DNA of 64,000 nt from Prochlorococcus sp. RS04 (lineage in GTDB: Bacteria > Cyanobacteriota > Cyanobacteriia > PCC-6307 > Cyanobiaceae), in NCBI RefSeq assembly GCF_001989455.1, contig NZ_CP018346.1, forward strand, positions 806,001-870,000. Direction: 5' to 3'. Of the stretch, positions 56,901 to 64,000 are shown piece by piece. The number at the start of each line of letters is the position of its first letter. Within the stretch, counting starts at the first letter, position 1. Below the pieces are notes generated by a model. The model was not told the origin of the DNA. It ran no database searches and was given only the letters and a program-made list of their open reading frames with translations. A program made the translations under genes and the position numbers.

Positions 56901-58511
56901 TTAATTTGATTGAGTTAACTTATCTTGAGAGGCTTTTATTAATCCTTTAAATAAAGGATGAGGTTTGCCAGGTCTTGATAAAAACTCAGGATGATATTGA
57001 CAGGCTAAGAAGTATGGATGATTTTCTAACTCAATTAACTCAACTAATCTGCCATCTGGTGATGTACCACTAATTTTGTATCCAGAATCTAAAAAACTTT
57101 GTTTGTAGTAATTATTAAATTCGTATCTATGCCGATGTCTCTCATAAATAACATCCTCATCATATAAGTTTTTCCCAGTTGTATTTTTTGTCAGTCTACA
57201 TGGATAAACTCCAAGTCTCATTGTCCCACCTAAATCAACTACATCTTCCTGTTCTGGTAATAAATGTATCACTGGATTTGGAGTGTTTGGGTCTAGTTCT
57301 GAACTAGATGCATCTGGAAGATTAGCTACATTCCTGGCCCATTCTATAACTGCACATTGCATGCCAAGGCACAAACCTAAAAAGGGAATTTTATTTTCTC
57401 TTGCGAATTTTATAGCCGAAATTTTTCCATTTACTCCTCTATTGCCAAATCCCCCGGGTACGACAATTGCATCAACTTCATTTAAGTAAGTTTCTGCTGA
57501 ATTTTTTTCTATCATTTCAGCACTTACCCAATGTAAATCTAATAAAGCCCTTTGTTCAATGCATGCATGTCTTAAAGCTTCAACAACGGATAAATATGCA
57601 TCTCCAAGTTCAATATATTTGCCTACAAGTGCAACTTTTATTGGATCTCCAGGATTTCTTAGGTTGTGTATTAGTTGCTCCCAATTTTTCAAATCACATT
57701 TTTTATCTTCAAGGTCTAAATACTTCAAGGTTTCTTTGCATAAACCTTCTTTTTTTAAAGAAAGAGGTACAGAATATATACTGTCTGCGTCTAAAGCTTC
57801 AATTACAGAGTTGATATTGACACCGCAAAAACCACTAAGCTTTTTTTTAAGAGCTTCATTGATAGATTTATCACTTCGGCATACAAGTAAATCTGGCTGA
57901 ATTCCAATTGATCTTAATTCTTTCACTGAATGTTGTGTTGGTTTAGTTTTTATTTCCCCAGAGGTTTTGATGTAAGGAAGTAATGTTACGTGTATGTATG
58001 CAACATCGTTCCTATTGACATCATTTTTGAATTCTCTTATTGCCTCTAAAAAAGGTAGAGATTCAATATCACCAACTGTTCCACCAATTTCAGTAATAAT
58101 AATATCTGCATTGCTGTTAGCGGCTACTCTATGAATCCTTTCTCTAATTTCTCCCGTTATGTGAGGTATAACTTGCACAGTTCCACCGTTATAATTACCT
58201 CTTCTTTCTTTATTAATAACTGCTTGATAAATAGATCCCGTAGTCACACTATTTAACCTAGTCATTGCAGTATCAGTAAATCTCTCATAGTGACCTAAAT
58301 CTAGATCGGTTTCAGCCCCATCTTCGGTTACAAATACTTCTCCATGTTGAAAAGGGCTCATTGTTCCTGGATCAACATTTAGATATGGATCTAGTTTTAA
58401 TATTGAAACACTATATCCCCTAGATTTTAATAATCTTCCTAAGCTTGCAGCTACAATCCCTTTACCAATGCTAGAAACTACTCCTCCGGTGACAAATACA
58501 AATTTTGACAT
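56901..58511 (-). CDS. pyrG: CTP synthase
   Basis: UTP plus glutamine plus ATP to CTP. The 536-aa protein has the synthase domain ([25 protein letters not shown], then [41 protein letters not shown]) and a C-terminal class I glutaminase with [15 protein letters not shown] (nucleophile Cys, about residue 386) and [11 protein letters not shown]. It runs in the queE direction with an 18-bp gap. Confidence 0.98.
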   Translation of the reverse strand: MSKFVFVTGGVVSSIGKGIVAASLGRLLKSRGYSVSILKLDPYLNVDPGTMSPFQHGEVFVTEDGAETDLDLGHYERFTDTAMTRLNSVTTGSIYQAVINKERRGNYNGGTVQVIPHITGEIRERIHRVAANSNADIIITEIGGTVGDIESLPFLEAIREFKNDVNRNDVAYIHVTLLPYIKTSGEIKTKPTQHSVKELRSIGIQPDLLVCRSDKSINEALKKKLSGFCGVNINSVIEALDADSIYSVPLSLKKEGLCKETLKYLDLEDKKCDLKNWEQLIHNLRNPGDPIKVALVGKYIELGDAYLSVVEALRHACIEQRALLDLHWVSAEMIEKNSAETYLNEVDAIVVPGGFGNRGVNGKISAIKFARENKIPFLGLCLGMQCAVIEWARNVANLPDASSSELDPNTPNPVIHLLPEQEDVVDLGGTMRLGVYPCRLTKNTTGKNLYDEDVIYERHRHRYEFNNYYKQSFLDSGYKISGTSPDGRLVELIELENHPYFLACQYHPEFLSRPGKPHPLFKGLIKASQDKLTQSN

Positions 58512-58586
58512 TAAATATTTTTAATTAAGCACAGCCTCCTTATATTTTATTTAAACAAAAAACTTTTAGAACATCCATATATATTC

Positions 58587-60383
58587 TTATTCATCAATTG
58601 TTATTTCAATATCTAATTCTTTTAATTGTGATTCAGAGACATTGGAAGGTGCATTTGTGAGAAGACATTTTGCTTGTTGATTTTTTGGAAACGCAATGGT
58701 TTCTCTGATTGAATCTGCACCAATGATCAGCATGGTAATACGATCCAATCCAAACGCTATTCCACCATGAGGAGGAGCCCCCATTTCTAAGGCTTCTATT
58801 AAAAATCCAAATTTTTCATCAATCTCTTTATCAGTAAGTCCTACCGTTTTTAGAACCTGTCTTTGTAAGTTCGCCTCATGAATACGTAAAGAGCCACCTC
58901 CTAACTCCAATCCATTAAGAACTAAGTCATAAGCATTTGCTGTAGAGCTCTCAATTTCTTTTTTCAAGTTTTCAGAATCTTTAGATTTTATATTTTTTGG
59001 AGAACAAAAAGGATGATGTAAAGCTTCATATCTATTTTCATCTTCATTTCTCTCAAACATAGGGAAGTCAGTTACCCATAAGAAATTCCATTTGCTTTTA
59101 TCTATGAGATTTAATTCTTTTGCGATATATTGTCTAACCCTATCTAATGACTGATTGACAATTTGTTTATCTCCAGCTCCTAAGAGGATTAAGTCTCCAT
59201 CTTTTGCTTCTGTGATTTTTAAAATATCAGCTATATGCTCTTCACTTAAATTATTTTTAATTGCCCCAATAGTCTCAAGCTCATCTCCTTTGACCCTTAT
59301 AAAGGCTAAACCACCAGCTCCTGCGTCTTGAGCTACTTTGAAGATGTCACCTCCCGGTTTAATTCTTACGTTGCTAATACTTGAATTGCCTCCTTTGACT
59401 GTTATGGATTTTATATACCCTCCAGACTTAATTGCCTTGGTGAAAATATTAAATCCAATATTACCTAATACTCCTCCTAAATCTTTCAATAACATTTGAT
59501 ATCTAGTATCTGGTCTATCAGTACCGTAATTATCCATTGCTTCCTGCCATGTCATTCTTGGAAAAGCATTATTAAAATTAATATTTAACACTTCTTTCCA
59601 TATTTTTTTTATGAGACTTTCATTAAAAGAAATTATTTCTTCTTCACTAATAAAGCTCATCTCAATATCTAATTGAGTAAACTCTGGCTGTCTATCTGCC
59701 CTTAAGTCTTCATCACGGAAACATTTTGCGATTTGATAATACTTATCTAAGCCCCCAACCATTAAAAGTTGTTTAAAGAGTTGTGGGGATTGAGGTAAAG
59801 CAAAAAATTCTCCATTTGAAAGACGTGCAGGAACAAGAAAATCGCGAGCCCCTTCAGGAGTTGACTTTGTAAGTAATGGGGTCTCTACTTCTGTAAATCC
59901 AAAATTATCAAGAAATTCTCTAGCAACTTTAATAATCTTATGTCTTGTTTTTAAATTTTTTAGTAATTTTCCCCTTCTTAAATCAAGGTATCTATATTTT
60001 AATCTGAGTTCCTCTTTTGTATTTTCATAATCATGTATAGATACTGGAAAAGGTAAGTTGTTTTTAATTTGGTTGAGAATTTGCAAATCTTTAACCTTAA
60101 GCTCTAACTCTCCAGTACTTAAATTTGTATTTATGGAATCTTTGGGCCTTTCATTAATAATTCCGCTGACCATTATTACTGTTTCATTTCTTAGAGTTTC
60201 TGCCTGTTTAAATAGATCTGCACCATCATCGGGGTTAATTGTTATTTGTAGGAATCCACTATGGTCTCTTAAATCAATAAAAATTACACCACCATGATCT
60301 CTTCTTCTATCTACCCATCCGCATAAATTAACTAATTTACCAATATCTGTATTATTGAGTTCTTCACAAATTTTGTTTCTCAT
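58587..60383 (-). CDS. aspS: Aspartyl-tRNA synthetase
   Basis: Class II synthetase, 598 aa. N-terminal OB fold ([30 protein letters not shown]), motif 1-2 region ([50 protein letters not shown]), the bacterial insertion domain (about 290-420), and motif 3 [16 protein letters not shown]. Whether it is discriminating or charges Asn-tRNA too cannot be decided from sequence alone. A 75-bp gap separates it from pyrG. Confidence 0.97.
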   Translation of the reverse strand: MRNKICEELNNTDIGKLVNLCGWVDRRRDHGGVIFIDLRDHSGFLQITINPDDGADLFKQAETLRNETVIMVSGIINERPKDSINTNLSTGELELKVKDLQILNQIKNNLPFPVSIHDYENTKEELRLKYRYLDLRRGKLLKNLKTRHKIIKVAREFLDNFGFTEVETPLLTKSTPEGARDFLVPARLSNGEFFALPQSPQLFKQLLMVGGLDKYYQIAKCFRDEDLRADRQPEFTQLDIEMSFISEEEIISFNESLIKKIWKEVLNINFNNAFPRMTWQEAMDNYGTDRPDTRYQMLLKDLGGVLGNIGFNIFTKAIKSGGYIKSITVKGGNSSISNVRIKPGGDIFKVAQDAGAGGLAFIRVKGDELETIGAIKNNLSEEHIADILKITEAKDGDLILLGAGDKQIVNQSLDRVRQYIAKELNLIDKSKWNFLWVTDFPMFERNEDENRYEALHHPFCSPKNIKSKDSENLKKEIESSTANAYDLVLNGLELGGGSLRIHEANLQRQVLKTVGLTDKEIDEKFGFLIEALEMGAPPHGGIAFGLDRITMLIIGADSIRETIAFPKNQQAKCLLTNAPSNVSESQLKELDIEITIDE

Positions 60384-60438
60384 CTAAGTATGGTTTATTT
60401 ATCAATAACTTATAATAATTCTTTAAGGGTAAATTTAG

Positions 60439-61551
60439 TTAATAATTCTTTTTATAAAACGCTCTTTTTGTTATAACCCCGTTGAATTTTTTGCCTCTTA
60501 TTAATATTTCAACTTCATTATTTATTAAGGCATGCGAAGTATTGATGTATGCAAAAGCAATAGCTTGTTGTTTAGTTGGAGACCAACTGCCGCTAGTGAT
60601 AGTTCCAATATTCTCATCACCTTTAAGCACTGCGCACCCTTTTCTTCCTATTGCTTTACCTTTTATAGAGAGACCAACTAACTTTTTTTGAATGCCTAAT
60701 CTTGACTGCTCTTCAAGAACTCTTCTGCCAATGAATTCGTGATTATTTTCTAGATGTACTAGCCATCCTAACCCTGCTTCATATGGAGAAGTTTCTTCAT
60801 TTATGTCTTGGCCATAAAGATGCATGCCTGCTTCAAGTCTGAGAGTGTCTCTAGCTCCTAAACCACAAGGTGAAACATTTTTGGAAATTGAGAAATCCCA
60901 TAAATTAATTGCTGCTTTTTTAGATAAAAGTATTTCTAGACCATTTTCTCCTGTATATCCTGTCTTGGAAACAAAGATTTTTTCTTTAGGCGAAATATGT
61001 TCAAAAATTTTATATTCGCATCCAAAGTTAGGGATATGTGATATCGAAGATTCAATCCATTCTTCAAATAAATCAAAAGAGTTTTTTCCCTGTAGTGCTA
61101 AAAGTACTTTGTCTTTTTTAAAGTTTGTTATCAAAATTTCAGACATATTTAAATTATTTGTTATCCACAGAAAATCTTCTTCATATCTGCTTGCATTAAC
61201 TATTAACAATAATTCTGATATGTCATTTTCTTGTATACCGAGGTCATAAATTATTAAGTCATCTATTATTCCTCCTTTATCATTGAGCATTACTGTATAA
61301 AGCCCCTGACCTTCAGAAAAGGAGTATAAATTAGTAGGAAAAAGTTTTTGAATATAATCCTTTGGATTGATTCCCTTGATAGAAATCACACCCATGTGAG
61401 AAATATCAAATATTCCTGCTGAATATCTAACTGATTCATGCTCTTTAATTAATCCTGAAAATGATATGGGCATTTCCCAACCTGCAAAATCCACTAATTT
61501 TGCATTGGATTCAACATATTTTGAATAAAGAGGACTTTTTAGCAAATCCAT
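60439..61551 (-). CDS. gcvT: Aminomethyltransferase GcvT (glycine cleavage T protein)
   Basis: Transfers the methylene group of lipoyl-bound glycine to THF. The 370-aa protein shows [13 protein letters not shown] at the start, [35 protein letters not shown] (about residues 234-250), and [18 protein letters not shown]. GcvP and GcvH are not in the window. It lies between aspS and speB in a leftward run. Confidence 0.96.
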   Translation of the reverse strand: MDLLKSPLYSKYVESNAKLVDFAGWEMPISFSGLIKEHESVRYSAGIFDISHMGVISIKGINPKDYIQKLFPTNLYSFSEGQGLYTVMLNDKGGIIDDLIIYDLGIQENDISELLLIVNASRYEEDFLWITNNLNMSEILITNFKKDKVLLALQGKNSFDLFEEWIESSISHIPNFGCEYKIFEHISPKEKIFVSKTGYTGENGLEILLSKKAAINLWDFSISKNVSPCGLGARDTLRLEAGMHLYGQDINEETSPYEAGLGWLVHLENNHEFIGRRVLEEQSRLGIQKKLVGLSIKGKAIGRKGCAVLKGDENIGTITSGSWSPTKQQAIAFAYINTSHALINNEVEILIRGKKFNGVITKRAFYKKNY

Positions 61552-61601
61552 GAAATATTTAGTTTCTATTTAGTATTTCTACACTTTAGTTTAGAAATTT
61601 T

Positions 61602-62483
61602 TTATTGCATATTTTCTAATGACAAAATTAAGCTTCTAAGTACTTTGGCTGCAACTATGCTACTTACTCCGCTTCTATCAATTTCTGGAGATAATTCCAC
61701 AATATCTGATCCCACGATTCTAAGGTCTTTTAAAGTTTTAAGTATCTCTTCAAAATCATTCCAAAAAAATCCTCCCGGTTCTGGAGTGCCCGTCCCTGCT
61801 ACTAAACTGGGATCAAACCAATCTAAATCTATTGTTAAATAGATTGGAGACTTAGCGTATGGAAGAAGAGCTTCTTTTAACTCATATGCATTTTCGCCTG
61901 GACAAAAGTTAACTAATTGGTTGTTATTATGCATAATTTCAAATTCATCCTTAGTCCCACTTCTAATTCCTACTTGCAAAATTTTCTTTTCAGGTAGCAC
62001 TTCTAAGCATCTTTTCATAGTACAAGCATGACTATGTTCATTTCCTATATATGATTCTCTTAAATCTGCATGAGCATCAAGTTGAACTAATATCAAATCT
62101 GGATATTTTTTTACTAATGCTTCAATTGCACCTCTTGTAATAGAGTGTTCGCCGCCAAGCATAATAGGACTAAGGCGTTTACTAATTAAATAATTTGTTG
62201 CTGATTTAACCGATTCAATAACGGACTTTGAGTCATTTTTATCAATTAGTATTGATCCAAAATCAACATACATAATATCCTCTAAATCTTTTTTTATTTT
62301 TGGACAATATGTTTCTAAACAATTACTGACTTGTCTAATTGCTTCTGGACCAAATCTCGCTCCTGGTTTAAACGAACATGTCCCGTCATAATTAACTCCA
62401 AATATACCAATTGAGCAATTCTCAGGACTTCTTTTTGCTCCCATATAAATTGCATTTTCGTTATCAAATAAATTTTTTGTCAT
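61602..62483 (-). CDS. speB: Agmatinase/ureohydrolase SpeB
   Basis: Mn2+ ureohydrolase giving putrescine and urea from agmatine. Metal motifs: MLGGEHSITRGAIEAL (His), LVQLDAHADLR, SHACTMKR, and LTIDLDWFDPSLVAGTGTPEPGGF. The 293-aa length fits. It directly precedes speE (same strand; one base between them), so putrescine formed would feed spermidine synthesis. Guanidino substrates other than agmatine are possible in cyanobacterial members. Confidence 0.92.
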   Translation of the reverse strand: MTKNLFDNENAIYMGAKRSPENCSIGIFGVNYDGTCSFKPGARFGPEAIRQVSNCLETYCPKIKKDLEDIMYVDFGSILIDKNDSKSVIESVKSATNYLISKRLSPIMLGGEHSITRGAIEALVKKYPDLILVQLDAHADLRESYIGNEHSHACTMKRCLEVLPEKKILQVGIRSGTKDEFEIMHNNNQLVNFCPGENAYELKEALLPYAKSPIYLTIDLDWFDPSLVAGTGTPEPGGFFWNDFEEILKTLKDLRIVGSDIVELSPEIDRSGVSSIVAAKVLRSLILSLENMQ

Positions 62484-62484
62484 C

Positions 62485-63336
62485 TTATGAATCTAGTTCT
62501 TTTACAATTTTATTTGGCATCATTTTGAATGCTGCATTTTGAAAATTTAAATTCCAAATTTCACATCCTTTTTCTATTTTTACTACTTCATCATAATTTT
62601 GTTTTGACAAATTTAGATCTTCTGAAGAAGCAAATGTCCAACTCCAAATACCGCTTGGATATATAGGCACAAAGGAATACATAGTTTCAGAAACTTTAAA
62701 TATGTGTTTTAGGGTTTTCAAAATATTTATGTGAATATTTTTGAAGGATTCAGGAGATTCGCTTTGCGTTGCTAATATCCCCCTTGGTGAAAGTATTCTT
62801 TTACATTCTTTATAAAAAGAATCTGAAAATAATAAATTTGAAAATTCTGAAGGATCTGAACAATCTATAAATATAACGTCGTAAAAATTATCTCTTGTTT
62901 TTTTTACCCATTTAACGCCATCATCAACATGTATTTCTAATCTTTTGTCATTCCATGCTTCACCTCCAATTTCTTTTAGAAATTTTTTAGATATTTTGAT
63001 TACTTCCTCATCAATTTCTACTAGATCAATTTTTGATATTTGAGAATATTTAACGCATTCTCTTACAGTACCACCGTCACCACCGCCAATAATTAGAACA
63101 TTAGGTTTTTCGTCAATGCTACTTAATGCAGGATGCACAAGACACTCATGATAATATTTCTCGTCTTTTAATGATGTCATCCAGCAACCATCTAACATTA
63201 AAGCTTTACCATAATATTCATTTTCAATAACAATAATTTCTTGATATTTTGAGGTTTTTTTAATTAGAATTTTCCCATTTAGCCCGAATCTAGAGCCTTT
63301 ATGATGTTCATCTATCCATGTTGTAATATTTGTCAT
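62485..63336 (-). CDS. speE: Spermidine synthase (polyamine aminopropyltransferase)
   Basis: Transfers aminopropyl from decarboxylated SAM to putrescine. The 283-aa protein has TTWIDEHHKGSRFGLNGKI, QEIIVIENEYYGKALMLDG, ECLVHPALSS, NVLIIGGGDGGTVREC (about residues 79-94), VDDGVKWVKKT and DVIFIDCSDPSEFS. It overlaps mazG's end by 4 bp and stands next to speB, forming a polyamine pair. Product size specificity cannot be proven by sequence. Confidence 0.93.
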   Translation of the reverse strand: MTNITTWIDEHHKGSRFGLNGKILIKKTSKYQEIIVIENEYYGKALMLDGCWMTSLKDEKYYHECLVHPALSSIDEKPNVLIIGGGDGGTVRECVKYSQISKIDLVEIDEEVIKISKKFLKEIGGEAWNDKRLEIHVDDGVKWVKKTRDNFYDVIFIDCSDPSEFSNLLFSDSFYKECKRILSPRGILATQSESPESFKNIHINILKTLKHIFKVSETMYSFVPIYPSGIWSWTFASSEDLNLSKQNYDEVVKIEKGCEIWNLNFQNAAFKMMPNKIVKELDS

Positions 63337-64000
63337 TTGTTTTTAGGAATTTTTCCCGCTAGTTTTTGTTTGGCTATTTGCCAAAGCCTTTGAAAGTCTT
63401 TAGGAGTTTGTTTTTTAATATTATCTCCTGCATGCTCTTCGACGATTGAAAATCTGTCTAAAAATTTTATATTAGTTTTTTGAAGAGCTGATTCAGGATT
63501 AATCTTTAAAAAGTTTGAGAGATTAAGAAGAGTAAAGTATATATCCCCAAATTCATTTTTTATCTCTGAATCATTTTTACTTTTAATTGCTTCCTTTAAT
63601 TCATTAATCTCTTCTTCTAACTTGTTAAAAATCTCATCAGTACTTTCCCACTTGAAACCATGTTCTTTAACAATATTGGTGATTTTATCTGTTCCAACCG
63701 TTGGCGGTAAATTTTTAATTTTTAAATTTAAGTTTCTACTAATTGAAGATTTCATATGAGGTGCTTCTTTTTCTAAATTTTTTATACTTACCCAAATCTG
63801 TTGTGATTGTTTTAATGATACTTTTTCTTTTTTGTTAAAAATATATGGATGTCTATTAATAATTTTCTTGTTAAGTTTTTTTATAACATCATTTAGTGCA
63901 AATTCTTTTTCTTCGTAACCGATTTCAGCATGAAGCATTACTTGTAATAAAATATCTCCTAACTCCTCACATATATTATCTGCATTTTTTTCATATATCG
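63333..64000 (-). CDS. mazG: MazG-type nucleoside triphosphate pyrophosphohydrolase (5' end outside window)
   Basis: The frame stays open to the right window edge, with CEELGDILLQVMLHAEI reading across 63938-63990 as the first MazG metal-binding motif, so the ATG at 63938 is internal and the gene is truncated by the window. The second MazG module is also present (FKWESTDEIFNKLEEEINELKEAIKS, then EIKNEFGDIYFTLLNLSNFLK). The C-terminal KFLDRFSIVEEHA follows. MazG hydrolyses NTPs (including damaged or stringent-response nucleotides). It overlaps speE by 4 bp. Confidence 0.93.
   Translation of the reverse strand, partial: IYEKNADNICEELGDILLQVMLHAEIGYEEKEFALNDVIKKLNKKIINRHPYIFNKKEKVSLKQSQQIWVSIKNLEKEAPHMKSSISRNLNLKIKNLPPTVGTDKITNIVKEHGFKWESTDEIFNKLEEEINELKEAIKSKNDSEIKNEFGDIYFTLLNLSNFLKINPESALQKTNIKFLDRFSIVEEHAGDNIKKQTPKDFQRLWQIAKQKLAGKIPKNK

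Noticed and set aside
61161-61169. A perfect E. coli DnaA box TTATCCACA inside gcvT
   Set aside because: It stands alone in conserved coding sequence with no cluster around it, so it is most likely coincidence.
1-64000. tRNA or rRNA genes, CRISPR arrays, prophage or insertion sequences
   Set aside because: None could be seen: there are no cloverleaf-like segments in the gaps, no spaced direct repeats, no transposase or integrase frames, and the gaps are too short for most such elements.

Overview
The window is a dense, AT-rich stretch of cyanobacterial chromosome. Gene content and order point to a high-light-adapted Prochlorococcus. The order dnaN - PRC-barrel protein - purL - purF, then a type II topoisomerase A subunit, a TPR protein, queG, DUF502, nusB, ftsY, a SpoIIE-type phosphatase, argH, an RRM protein, dusA, msrB, grpE, dnaJ, tusA, rsgA, ybaB, murB and murC, matches my memory of the first ~22 genes of Prochlorococcus genomes, here read in reverse. 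Very low GC, tiny intergenic gaps, single-domain cyanobacterial families (DUF502, DUF1400, DUF3134) and a glycine-rich RRM protein agree with this. The assignment to an HL clade is inference; no database was searched.

Left part (1-23,600): murC (its 5' end lies outside the window), murB and ybaB run rightward. They converge on a leftward grpE-dnaJ-tusA-rsgA operon. msrB and dusA diverge. A leftward block holds DUF502, nusB, ftsY (with an expanded 30-bp tandem repeat), a PP2C/SpoIIE phosphatase, argH and the RRM protein. queG, a TPR lipo/secreted protein and a GyrA/ParC-like subunit run rightward and meet the leftward dnaN-PRC-purL-purF operon.

Centre (23,579-23,913): this is the only gap longer than 300 bp. 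It lies between thrC and dnaN and carries a cluster of sequences resembling the cyanobacterial DnaA box (TTTTCCACA), beside long A/T tracts. It is the best candidate for the chromosomal replication origin.

Right part (23,914-64,000): leftward thrC, DUF1400 and ABC1 kinase; rightward recN, uvrA and a sucrose-phosphate-synthase-like glycosyltransferase preceded by a perfect 12-bp inverted repeat; leftward small protein, mraY and DUF3134; rightward small membrane protein and argG; leftward rpsF and aroE; rightward dnaK; then an FAD oxidoreductase, purU, clcA, acnB, DAHP synthase, a phytol/dolichol kinase homologue, a group 2 sigma factor, ppk1, an MFS transporter, cobA, and a long leftward run pabC-pabB-queC-queE-pyrG-aspS-gcvT-speB-speE-mazG (mazG is cut by the window end).

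Themes are housekeeping: replication and repair, chaperones, purine, pyrimidine, arginine, aromatic and folate synthesis, queuosine (queC, queE and queG all present), polyamines, and cell wall. I saw no tRNA, rRNA, CRISPR array, prophage, insertion sequence or defence system. The unusual material is in the gaps and in repeat-bearing coding sequence: the putative origin, several inverted or direct repeats, the ftsY and RRM repeats, and nine convergent gene pairs with essentially no intergenic space.
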